Shown here piece by piece: positions 1-6,329 of a stretch of DNA of 15,016 nucleotides. Under the pieces are notes generated by a model, which did no database searches, was not told the DNA's origin, and saw only the letters and a list, made by a program, of their open reading frames with translations. The stretch's first letter is position 1. Every line of letters starts with the position of its first letter. This stretch comes from Rhizobacter sp. (GTDB taxonomy: Bacteria; Pseudomonadota; Gammaproteobacteria; Burkholderiales; Burkholderiaceae_C), in contig JANYFX010000305.1 of NCBI GenBank assembly GCA_025359585.1, positions 1-15,016 of the forward strand. The letters are read 5' to 3'. The translations under genes and the position numbers were made by a program.

Positions 1-224
1 ACCCGAAGCCACCGGGCCAGGACATGGTGCCGGGGCACGTGGCGATCGTCGTCGACGCCGACGCGAACGGCCGCGCCACGCGCATGCTGCACTGCGCGCC
101 CGACAACTACCTGCTGGAGCCGCCCGCGGGCCTGCCGCGCAACGCGATCGCCGAGACCGACACCGGCCACTTCGACGCCATCTCGGCAACACGCCTGGTG
201 CGGTGGAAGGCTTTCGCGTCGTAG
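1..224 (+). CDS. C-terminal fragment of an unidentified protein (5' end outside window)
   Basis: An open frame enters from the left edge (reading phase begins at base 3) and stops at TAG 222-224, leaving about 73 residues of C-terminus. The fragment contains GHVAIVVDA followed about 20 residues later by MLHCAPDN. A Gly-His-Val-Ala-hydrophobic strand of this kind is seen around the histidine of CHAP and NlpC/P60-like cysteine peptidases, so a cell-wall amidase-like fold is possible, but the cysteine-bearing half would be upstream and is not visible. The in-frame ATG at 24 is unlikely to be the true start because coding-like sequence continues to the edge. I do not recognise the family with confidence. 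It ends 64 bases before the next gene on the same strand. Confidence 0.55.
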   Translation, partial: PKPPGQDMVPGHVAIVVDADANGRATRMLHCAPDNYLLEPPAGLPRNAIAETDTGHFDAISATRLVRWKAFAS

Positions 225-288
225 CGGCCTCGTCCGGGCCGCGCCGTAAACTGCGGCCCTCGATTGCCGCAACCCGCGAGGCCCCGTG

Positions 289-837
289 ATGAAACTCCAG
301 CCCACCCTGTTCGCCGCCGCCCTGGCCCTCGGTTCCGTGCACGCGCTCGCGCAGACCCAGGTGCCGGGCCTGTGGGAGCACACGTTCAGCATGAAGTCGC
401 AGGGCGGCGAGATGGAAGCGGCCATGGCCGAAATGCAGAAGCAGATGGCCGCCATGCCGCCCGACCAGCGCAAGCAGATGGAGCAGATGATGGCCAGCCG
501 CGGCGTCAGCATGGGCGCGCAGGGCACGAGCGTCAAAGTCTGCGTGACCAAGGAAGACGTGGCGCGCAAGATCGAGCCGAACTTCCGTGAAGGCTGCACG
601 CAGGAAGTGGTGCAGCGCAGTGGCAACACGATGAAGTACAAGTTCCAGTGCACCCAGCCACGGCCGTCGAGCGGTGAAGGCGAGATGACCTACATCAGCG
701 ACAAGGCCTACAGCGGCAAATCGACCGTGACGACGCAGGTCGCCAGCAAGCCGCAGCAGATGAACATGGAGATGGCGGGCAAGTGGCTCGCCGCCGACTG
801 CGGCGACATCAAGCCGAGGTCGGTGCCGGCGAAGTGA
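289..837 (+). CDS. DUF3617 family exported protein, Met-rich
   Basis: The 182-residue product begins with a Sec-type signal peptide (Lys3, hydrophobic residues 5-20, likely cleavage after HALA, residues 18-21), so it should act in the periplasm. Directly after comes VPGLWE, the start typical of DUF3617 proteins, whose role is unknown. Residues 35-75 hold ten methionines, in a segment with a PPDQRKQMEQMM motif common in this family. The mature part has four cysteines (85, 103, 121, 171), enough for two disulfides. The start is taken at ATG 289; a GTG lies one codon upstream at 286 and cannot be excluded. A weak purine-rich GCGAGG lies at 276-281, and a TAAACT -10-like hexamer at 247-252 could be a promoter, without a good -35. 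The TGA stop overlaps the GTG start of the MFS gene by four bases, so the two are probably coupled. Confidence 0.85.
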   Translation: MKLQPTLFAAALALGSVHALAQTQVPGLWEHTFSMKSQGGEMEAAMAEMQKQMAAMPPDQRKQMEQMMASRGVSMGAQGTSVKVCVTKEDVARKIEPNFREGCTQEVVQRSGNTMKYKFQCTQPRPSSGEGEMTYISDKAYSGKSTVTTQVASKPQQMNMEMAGKWLAADCGDIKPRSVPAK

Positions 838-2087
838 CGGCACGCGCAGCGGGCTTCACTCCGGCGGCGGGCCGCTGGGCCGTGGTGCTGGCGGGCGCCG
901 TGTCGCTCGCGGTCGCCATGGGCATCGGCCGCTTCGCCTTCACGCCGCTCTTGCCGATGATGCTGCACGACGGCGTGATCGATCTGCCTTCGGCGAGTTG
1001 GCTCGCGAGCGCGAACTACCTCGGCTACCTCGCCGGTGCCCTGCTGTGCACTTTCCAGCCGTGGATCTGGGCGCGCGCGCCGCGCCTGCCCCCCGTGAAC
1101 GGGCCGTGGATGGTGCGCGCCGGGCTCATCGCCACCGGGCTGCTCACGCTCGGCATGGCGCTGCCCTGGCCGGCCGCGTGGCCGCTGCTGCGTTTTGCTG
1201 CCGGCGTGGCGAGCGCGCTGGTGTTCGTCTACACCTCCGGCTGGGTGCTGTCGCAGATGGCGCGCCTGCAGGTTCCGGCGATGGGCGGCGTGATGTACAC
1301 CGGGCCGGGTGCGGGCATCGTCGTCAGCGGCCTGTTCGCGAGCGTGATGGTGCAGTGGCACTGGCACGCGTCCGACGCCTGGCTGGTCTTCGGCGTGCTC
1401 GCCTTCGTGCTCAGCGCGATGGTGTGGCGCACCTTCCGCGGCGGTGAAGTGCCCCGGCCCGCCGCCGCTGCAGGTGCCGGCGTGGCGGCCGCGGGCGAGC
1501 GGCACGGCGCCGTCGAAGTCGGCTTCCTGTGCTTTGCCTACGGCATCGCCGGCTTCGGCTACATCGTCACCGCGACCTTCCTGCCGGTGATCGCCCGCGC
1601 CGCCTTGCCCGGCTCGCCCTGGCTCGACATGTTCTGGCCGATCTTCGGCTTCGGCGTGTTCTGCGGCGCGCTGATCGCGAGCCGGCTGCGCGTGAGCGGT
1701 GACCTGCGCCTGCTGCTGGGCGGCAGCTATTTCCTGCAGGCGGCGGGCATCGCGGTGAGCGTGTGGAGCCCGAGCCTGGCGGGCTTTGCGATCGGCAGCC
1801 TGATGCTCGGCATTCCGTTCACCGCGATCACATTCTTCGCGATGCAGGAGGTGCGGCGACTGCGCCCGGCGCTGGCGGCAAGTTTCATGGGCCTGGCCAC
1901 CGCGATGTACGGCATCGGCCAGATCGTCGGCCCGCCGCTGGTGGCGCTGCTGCTGCGGCGCAGCGGCAGCGCCGGCGCGGGCTTCACGCTGTCGCTGCAG
2001 ATCGCGGCGGGCGCCTTGCTGGTCGGCGCGCTGCTGTATCTGTGGATGGCGCGGGCCTACCCGATGCGCCGCGGGGTTCCGGTGTGA
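834..2087 (+). CDS. YbfB/YjiJ family MFS transporter
   Basis: The 417-residue polytopic membrane protein has hydrophobic segments along its whole length, as expected for about 12 helices of the major facilitator superfamily. The first helix region carries GIGRFAFTPLLPMM (residues 30-43), the hallmark of the YbfB/YjiJ (MFS_4) branch. A second half with the same type of hydrophobic pattern begins near EVGFLCFAYGIAGFGY, after an Ala/Gly-rich central loop. Substrates for this branch are mostly unknown. The start is chosen at GTG 834, whose last bases form GTGA with the TGA of the DUF3617 gene; the frame is open slightly further upstream, but that part reads as an Arg-rich antiphase of the previous gene. 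The stop TGA 2085-2087 overlaps the ATG of the next gene by one base. It belongs to the DUF3617-MFS-GNAT-GNAT operon and is probably an efflux or metabolite exporter. Confidence 0.88.
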   Translation: MTARAAGFTPAAGRWAVVLAGAVSLAVAMGIGRFAFTPLLPMMLHDGVIDLPSASWLASANYLGYLAGALLCTFQPWIWARAPRLPPVNGPWMVRAGLIATGLLTLGMALPWPAAWPLLRFAAGVASALVFVYTSGWVLSQMARLQVPAMGGVMYTGPGAGIVVSGLFASVMVQWHWHASDAWLVFGVLAFVLSAMVWRTFRGGEVPRPAAAAGAGVAAAGERHGAVEVGFLCFAYGIAGFGYIVTATFLPVIARAALPGSPWLDMFWPIFGFGVFCGALIASRLRVSGDLRLLLGGSYFLQAAGIAVSVWSPSLAGFAIGSLMLGIPFTAITFFAMQEVRRLRPALAASFMGLATAMYGIGQIVGPPLVALLLRRSGSAGAGFTLSLQIAAGALLVGALLYLWMARAYPMRRGVPV

Positions 2088-2578
2088 TGCGCATCGAGCC
2101 CTTCGATCACCATGAGCTCGCGGCCGCGACACGTGTCCATGCGGTGATGCTGCTCGCGCACGCCCAGGAAGCCCGGCTGCTGCAGGCCGAAGACTTCGCG
2201 CCGATGGCTCGGGAGCCCGCCGACATCCAGGCCAGCGACGAGTACTTCATCGGTGCGTTTCGCGGCGAGGAGCTGCTCGGTTGTGTCAGCCTCGGGCCCG
2301 ACGACGAAGCCGGCCAGATCAGCATCGCGTCGCTGATCGTTCACCCGGCGCACCAGCGGCAAGGCATTGCGAGGGCACTGATGACCGAGGCACTGCGCCG
2401 CAGCGCGGGGCTGGACCTGTCGGTGGCCACCGGCGCAAAAAACGCACCCGCGCTGGCCTTGTACGGGCAACTCGGCTTTGTCGTGTACCGGCATGGCACG
2501 CTGGGTGCCGAGGCACTGCACATCGTCAAGCTGCGGCGCGCCGCAGGCCCCGCGCGTGCAGAGCCCGATGCGCCCTGA
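2087..2578 (+). CDS. GNAT family N-acetyltransferase (first of two)
   Basis: A 163-residue acetyltransferase of the GCN5 superfamily, which transfers an acetyl group from acetyl-CoA to an amine. Motif A is clear: the strand ASLIVHP (81-87) followed by the acetyl-CoA pyrophosphate loop QRQGIA (90-95, pattern Q/R-x-x-G-x-A). Motif B is seen as the NAPALALYGQLGF region (119-131), with the usual Tyr125 before the Gly-Phe. The C-terminus beyond residue 150 is Ala/Arg/Pro-rich and probably disordered. Start ATG 2087 shares one base with the MFS stop; GTG 2084 directly before it is an alternative. The substrate cannot be read from the sequence. Cytosolic, and co-translated with the MFS gene, so the two may act on the same compound or stress, which is inference from position only. 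Confidence 0.88.
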   Translation: MRIEPFDHHELAAATRVHAVMLLAHAQEARLLQAEDFAPMAREPADIQASDEYFIGAFRGEELLGCVSLGPDDEAGQISIASLIVHPAHQRQGIARALMTEALRRSAGLDLSVATGAKNAPALALYGQLGFVVYRHGTLGAEALHIVKLRRAAGPARAEPDAP

Positions 2579-3113
2579 ACTGCGGATTCGGCGCGGCGCG
2601 CGCGCCGATGCACCCCGGCTCGCCGCTCTGGCGATCCAGGTGTTCCTGCACACCTATGCCACCCAGGGCATCTCGGCCGCGATCTCCGACCACGTTCTTT
2701 CGGAGTTCACGGCGGCGAAGTTCCGGACCCTGCTCGGCCGCGAATCGGTCACTGTTTTCGTGGCCGAGGTGAACGCTCATCTTGTCGGTTATGCGCGTGT
2801 CGATTCCGGTGCGGCATGCCCCGGGCGCGGCGTGTGCACGACCGAGCTCGCCACGCTTTACGTGCAGGCCCATTTCGCCGGGCAGGGCGTGGGCAGCGCG
2901 CTGCTCGCGCAGGCGCGGGCGCTTGCCCTGCTGCAGACGAAGAGCCCGTTGTGGTTGACCGTCAATGCGGCGAATGCGCTCGCCATCGGGTTCTATGCGA
3001 AGCATGGTTTTTCGAAGATTGGCACGTCCCGGTTCGTGCTGGGCAACGAGAGCCACGAGAACCACGTACTCGTGGCCGGCGACGTGCAGGCTGCCGCTCC
3101 GATGGAGGGTTAG
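2568..3113 (+). CDS. GNAT family N-acetyltransferase (second of two)
   Basis: A 181-residue GNAT protein clearly different in sequence from its neighbour, so not a recent tandem duplicate. It starts RIRRGARADAPRLAALA, a usual first strand and helix of the fold. Motif A is LATLYVQAHFAGQGVGSALL (94-113), with the acetyl-CoA loop A-G-Q-G-V-G at 104-109, and motif B is VNAANALAIGFYAKHGF (132-148) with Tyr143. This layout resembles broad small-molecule acetyltransferases of the RimI/PA4866 kind, but the substrate is unknown. ATG 2568 is the best start; it lies 11 bases inside the previous gene, which implies reinitiation or coupling. The TAG stop at 3111-3113 overlaps the stop codon of the convergent SUI1-type gene. 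This is the last gene of the left operon. Confidence 0.87.
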   Translation: MRPELRIRRGARADAPRLAALAIQVFLHTYATQGISAAISDHVLSEFTAAKFRTLLGRESVTVFVAEVNAHLVGYARVDSGAACPGRGVCTTELATLYVQAHFAGQGVGSALLAQARALALLQTKSPLWLTVNAANALAIGFYAKHGFSKIGTSRFVLGNESHENHVLVAGDVQAAAPMEG

Positions 3114-3469
3114 CCACCCGCCCGCTTGACCGTGTGCCCCTGCGCCTTCAGCACTTCGATGACCCGCTCGCAGTGGTCGCCCTGGACCTCGATCACGCCG
3201 TCTTTCACGGTGCCACCGGAGCCGCAGGCGGCCTTGAGTTGTTTGCCGAGCGCGGCGAGTGCCACGGCATCGAGGGCCAGGCCTTTCACGAGCGTCACGC
3301 CCTTGCCGGCGCGGCCCTTGGTCTGGCGCGAGACCCGCACGATGCCGTCGCCTGCCGGCACCGGCTTCTGGCCGCACACACAAGCGGCCACGGCCAGGCG
3401 GCACACCGGGCACATCCGCCCGCTGTCGGTGGAATAGACGAGCCCGCCCGACGCGCGGCTGCTTTTCAT
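3110..3469 (-). CDS. yciH: SUI1/YciH family translation initiation factor-like protein
   Basis: The 119-residue protein matches the bacterial SUI1 (eIF1-like) family throughout: LVYSTDSGRM near the start, DGIVRVSRQTKGRAGKGVTL (41-60), then LKAACGSGGTVKDGVIEVQG (78-97) and the terminal KRAGG. In E. coli the homologue YciH influences start-site selection and fidelity at translation initiation. Residues 20-32 add a cysteine cluster, C-x2-C-x6-C-x-C, where E. coli YciH has none to my recollection; it could bind zinc. Start ATG (CAT at 3467-3469) is chosen because the family begins just before LVYST; the frame stays open for 33 more codons upstream but that extension looks non-coding. Its TAA stop (3110-3112) overlaps the stop of the convergent acetyltransferase gene. 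Confidence 0.9.
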   Translation of the reverse strand: MKSSRASGGLVYSTDSGRMCPVCRLAVAACVCGQKPVPAGDGIVRVSRQTKGRAGKGVTLVKGLALDAVALAALGKQLKAACGSGGTVKDGVIEVQGDHCERVIEVLKAQGHTVKRAGG

Positions 3470-3662
3470 CGCGCCAAGGTGCCCGAGCCGGCGACGAATC
3501 CGATGGTCCGCATGAAGAGGCCCTGCCCGTTGGTGTGGCGCGATTGTTTCAGCATCCGGCCCGAACATGCGGAGAGGGCTGTTTGCACAGACTTACACAT
3601 CGGCGGTGAACCCGGGGCGCGAACCGGCCGACAAGCCTTCAACGGCGCAGCTCTTCGTCATT

Positions 3663-3678
3663 CGCCCCGCGCCGGGCG
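3663..3678 (+). other. Hairpin just upstream of a Shine-Dalgarno site
   Basis: CGCCC at 3663-3667 can pair with GGGCG at 3674-3678 across a six-base loop; a flanking U-A pair (3662/3679) can extend the stem. It ends two bases before the AAGGA at 3681-3685 that serves the gene at 3693, so it could tune ribosome access. The stem is short and such GC stems arise by chance in this DNA. Confidence 0.25.
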
Positions 3679-3680
3679 AC

Positions 3681-3685
3681 AAGGA
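3681..3685 (+). promoter_or_regulatory. Ribosome binding site deciding the start at 3693
   Basis: AAGGA lies seven bases before ATG 3693. It supports this ATG over the in-frame ATG 126 bases further upstream (3567), which has only a distant GGAGAGG that lies downstream of it. Confidence 0.7.
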
Positions 3686-3692
3686 ATTCACC

Positions 3693-4637
3693 ATGACCGT
3701 CACGTCTTTGTCTTTCACGCTCGTCAACACCTACGCGCCGCAAAGCGCCCGGCCCGCCACCGTGGTCGAGCGCAAGACGCCCCCGGTGCAGAGCGACGAC
3801 GCGGCCTGCGGCGAGAAGCGCCCGGCCAGCCGCGAGAACCGGCTGGTGCAGGCCATGATGTCGGCACTGCGCGAGCTCGGGTTCGGGGGCACGGCGGCGC
3901 CGGCTGCAGCGACCAGCACCACCGCGGCGACACCAGTGACTGGCGCGGTCACGCCCGCCACCACCACGGCCACGGCATCGAACGCAGCAGCCACCCCGGC
4001 ACCGAGCACGACGGCCACCCCGGCCGAGGCTTCGAGCGCGGCCGATTCGTCGGCCACGGTCGAGTCGGCGGTTCACCAGTTCGCGCACGAGTTGTTCCAG
4101 GCGCTGCGCCAGAGCCGCAGTGACAACCCGTCGTCCGAGGGCGATTCCGGCCGGGGCGAGGGCCACCACCGCCATCACCACCACGAAGCGCAGGGCCACG
4201 GTTACGGCAACATGGCGCAGCGCCTCGAAGCGCTGTCGCAGACCTTCGGCGCGCCGGCCGCGGCCGCTGCGGCGGCGACGACCGACACGAAAGCGGCTGC
4301 GGCCGAGCCGACCAGCACCTCGCTCTCGGTCACGCTGACCGTGAATGACGGCGCGGCCGACGCGCCTGCATCGGCCAGCGCCACGCCTGCGGCCACGGCC
4401 GCAACGACCACCGCCCCGGCCGCTGCGCCCGCGAAGAACCCGCTGCTCGAAGCGTTCACGAAGTTGTTCAACGCGCTCAAACCGCCCGCCGTGAGCACCC
4501 AGGCCGCTTCGGCAGAAACCGACATGGCCGAGAAGCTGCGCCAGTTCCTGCACACGCTCGCGCAGGCCGTGGCACCCGATGCGGCGAACGGCATGCACCG
4601 CGCCCAACCCGGCGCGCTCGTCAACGTGACCGCCTGA
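3693..4637 (+). CDS. Hypothetical Ala/Thr-rich low-complexity protein with a His cluster
   Basis: A 314-residue protein that I do not recognise. Long Ala/Thr/Pro/Ser stretches (about 66-122, 186-248) look disordered and link short amphipathic helices at about 49-63, 126-140, 174-185, 249-263 and 278-293. Several share an aromatic/leucine pattern (HELFQALRQ, EAFTKLFNALK, EKLRQFLHTLAQAV). Between the second and third lies a His-rich run, residues 156-170, with seven histidines that could bind metal. One cysteine only (39). No clear signal peptide: the start is MTVTSLSFTLVNTYAPQ, a short beta-like stretch without a positively charged n-region. The low-complexity DNA keeps the same strong GC bias as its neighbours. 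It is divergent from the SUI1-type gene, starts behind a good AAGGA site, and stands apart from the protease gene that follows after 106 bases. Confidence 0.72.
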   Translation: MTVTSLSFTLVNTYAPQSARPATVVERKTPPVQSDDAACGEKRPASRENRLVQAMMSALRELGFGGTAAPAAATSTTAATPVTGAVTPATTTATASNAAATPAPSTTATPAEASSAADSSATVESAVHQFAHELFQALRQSRSDNPSSEGDSGRGEGHHRHHHHEAQGHGYGNMAQRLEALSQTFGAPAAAAAAATTDTKAAAAEPTSTSLSVTLTVNDGAADAPASASATPAATAATTTAPAAAPAKNPLLEAFTKLFNALKPPAVSTQAASAETDMAEKLRQFLHTLAQAVAPDAANGMHRAQPGALVNVTA

Positions 4638-4656
4638 GTTCTCTGCTCTCTACAAT
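4626..4656 (+). promoter_or_regulatory. Candidate promoter for the S41 protease gene
   Basis: TACAAT (4651-4656) matches five of six bases of the sigma-70 -10 box and stands out in this GC-rich DNA. A -35-like GTGACC (4626-4631, four of six) lies 19 bases upstream, inside the end of the previous gene. The predicted transcript would start near 4663 and have a leader of about 80 bases before the TTG start. The long spacer makes this only a moderate candidate. Confidence 0.35.
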
Positions 4657-4679
4657 GGGTCGGACCCGATTCCCGACCC
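4657..4679 (+). other. Inverted repeat in the leader before the S41 protease gene
   Basis: GGGTCGG (4657-4663) pairs with CCGACCC (4673-4679) across nine bases, a perfect seven-base GC-rich stem. No T-run follows, so it is not a standard intrinsic terminator for the upstream gene; it lies immediately after the TACAAT box and could be an operator or a 5' stabilising hairpin. Confidence 0.35.
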
Positions 4680-4732
4680 CTGCGGCGCAGCGTGTGCCGA
4701 TGCGGTTCGGTGATTCGCCACCCACCCTCGGC

Positions 4733-4737
4733 GGAGA
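4733..4737 (+). promoter_or_regulatory. Ribosome binding site deciding the TTG start at 4744
   Basis: GGAGA is placed six bases before TTG 4744. No in-frame ATG or GTG precedes the lipoprotein signal at a suitable place, so this site is the main reason to accept a TTG start. Confidence 0.65.
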
Positions 4738-4743
4738 CACACG

Positions 4744-6318
4744 TTGGCACACCTCATCGAAGCGAAGCGCCTGCAGCAGCACCCGAAGATCGCACTGGCA
4801 GCGATCGCTCTCGCCTTGTCGGCCTGCGGTGGCGGGGGTGACTCCGGCGTCGCCAACAGCGCCGGCATTCCGCCCTCGTTCCAATCGGCGCAGCAGTGCA
4901 GTGCCACCAATCCTTATGCCTCGGCGGGGCTGAAGACCGGCAGCCTGAGCACCGAGAAGCAGTGGTTGCGTTCGTACTTCGACGAAGCCTATCTTTGGTA
5001 CAACGAGGTGCCGACGGTCGACGCCAACGCGGTGGCCTACAGCAACAGCGCCGACGTCTACACCTCGCTCGACACCTACTTCAAGGCCTTGAAGACCCCG
5101 GCCCTGACAGCCTCGGGTGCGAAGAAAGACAAGTTCGGCTTCACTTACCCCACGGCCCTGTGGAACGCGCTGTCGCAATCGGGCGTGACGGCGGGCTACG
5201 GCTTCGAGCCGGTGTTCGGCTCGCTGGTGGTGAACGCGCAAACCCCGAACCGCAACATTCGCATCGCCTACATCGAGCCCGGCACCGAGGCGTTCACCAA
5301 GGGGCTCAAGCGCGGCGACAAGATCGTCACGGTCGACGGCGTTTCGGCCGACGACAACACCCAGGCCGGCGTCGCCGTGTTGAATGCCGCCGTCTTCCCC
5401 GACAGCGCCGGCGTGGCCCATGCGTGGATCTTCAGCCGCACCGGCGCCGCCAACTTCAGCGTGACCTTGACCACCGCCAACATCACGAAGAACCCGGTGC
5501 TGTCACGCAGCGTGATCACCGCGCTCGACGGCAAGAAGGTCGGCTACATGGTCTTCAACGACCACCTCGCCACCGCCGAAGCGCAGCTCGTCGAGGCCGT
5601 CAACTATTTCAAGGCCCAGGCCATCGACGACCTGGTGCTCGACGTGCGCTACAACGGCGGCGGTTACCTCTACATCGCCAGCGAGATCGCCTACATGATC
5701 GCCGGCCCCACGCGGGTTCAGAGCAGCGTGTTCGAGCAGCTCAGCTACAACGACAAGCGCAGCGCACAGACCAACAGCGCCGACGCCAAAACGCCGTTCT
5801 ACAACACCAGCACCGGTGGCACGGCGCTGCCCACGCTGAGCCTGCCGCGCGTCTACGTGCTGACGCAGGGCGACACCTGCTCGGCCAGCGAGGCCATCAT
5901 CAACGGCCTGCGTGGCGTGGATGTGGATGTGCGCCTGATCGGCGGCACCACCTGCGGCAAGCCTTATGGGTTCACCGCCAAGGACAACTGCGGCATCTCG
6001 TACTTCCCGATCGAATTCAAGGGCGTGAATGCCAAGGGCTTCGGCGACTACGCCGACGGCTTCGTCCCGGCCGGCACCGCGGTCGGCACCGGCGTGCCCG
6101 GCTGCGTGGTCAGCGACGACCTGAACCATGCGCTCGGCGACACCAGCGAGGCGATGCTCGCCACCGCGCTCGGCTACCGCAGCACCGGCAGCTGCCCGGT
6201 GCTCTCGGTGGCGCAAGCGCAGGCGCTGTCGGTGGGCCGGGCCGGTGCGAACAGCACCGGCAGCTTCATGGTGCGTGGCCCGGCGCGCGAGAACCGGCTG
6301 CTGTCACCCAGCCGCTGA
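4744..6318 (+). CDS. S41 family (C-terminal processing peptidase-like) lipoprotein
   Basis: A 524-residue protein with a lipoprotein signal: hydrophobic residues 16-25 then the lipobox LSAC with Cys28, followed by a Gly-rich tether, so it should be anchored in a membrane facing the periplasm. After an N-terminal helical part (about 70-120, EKQWLRSYFDEAYLWYNEVP) comes a PDZ-like region around IEPGTEAFTKGLKRGDKIVTVDGV (177-200), which in this family binds peptide tails. The peptidase domain has the signature LVLDVRYNGGGYL (297-309), the nucleophile motif CSASEAI with Ser380, and GTTCGKPYGF with Lys406, the expected Ser-Lys pair spaced 26 residues apart. Cysteines at 52, 379, 404, 416, 454 and 484 suggest disulfides. 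Translation begins at TTG. The final 35 residues are variable. Eleven bases separate it from the metallo-hydrolase gene. Confidence 0.88.
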   Translation: MAHLIEAKRLQQHPKIALAAIALALSACGGGGDSGVANSAGIPPSFQSAQQCSATNPYASAGLKTGSLSTEKQWLRSYFDEAYLWYNEVPTVDANAVAYSNSADVYTSLDTYFKALKTPALTASGAKKDKFGFTYPTALWNALSQSGVTAGYGFEPVFGSLVVNAQTPNRNIRIAYIEPGTEAFTKGLKRGDKIVTVDGVSADDNTQAGVAVLNAAVFPDSAGVAHAWIFSRTGAANFSVTLTTANITKNPVLSRSVITALDGKKVGYMVFNDHLATAEAQLVEAVNYFKAQAIDDLVLDVRYNGGGYLYIASEIAYMIAGPTRVQSSVFEQLSYNDKRSAQTNSADAKTPFYNTSTGGTALPTLSLPRVYVLTQGDTCSASEAIINGLRGVDVDVRLIGGTTCGKPYGFTAKDNCGISYFPIEFKGVNAKGFGDYADGFVPAGTAVGTGVPGCVVSDDLNHALGDTSEAMLATALGYRSTGSCPVLSVAQAQALSVGRAGANSTGSFMVRGPARENRLLSPSR

Positions 6319-6329
6319 AAGGCGCCGCG

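Noticed and set aside
708..2132. A 474-codon minus-strand open frame opposite the MFS gene
   Set aside because: Very Arg/His/Gln-rich without domains; the plus strand encodes a recognised transporter with coupled start.
3470..3568. 33-codon N-terminal extension of the SUI1/YciH gene
   Set aside because: Family members start just before the LVYST motif, and the extra residues show no similarity to known N-termini.
3900..4060. Repeat-like GC-rich tract that could be a tandem DNA repeat
   Set aside because: It is Ala/Thr codon low complexity without a fixed repeat unit, best explained as coding sequence of the orphan protein.
4657..4679. Intrinsic terminator for the Ala/Thr-rich gene
   Set aside because: The stem is good but is followed by CTGCGGC rather than a T-run, and it sits right after a -10-like box; kept only as an inverted repeat.
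4896..6329. Long in-frame upstream extension of the MBL hydrolase gene, overlapping the protease gene
   Set aside because: The extension reads as an Arg/His/Gln-rich out-of-frame version of the S41 gene. The MBL domain begins soon after ATG 6330, which has its own ribosome site.
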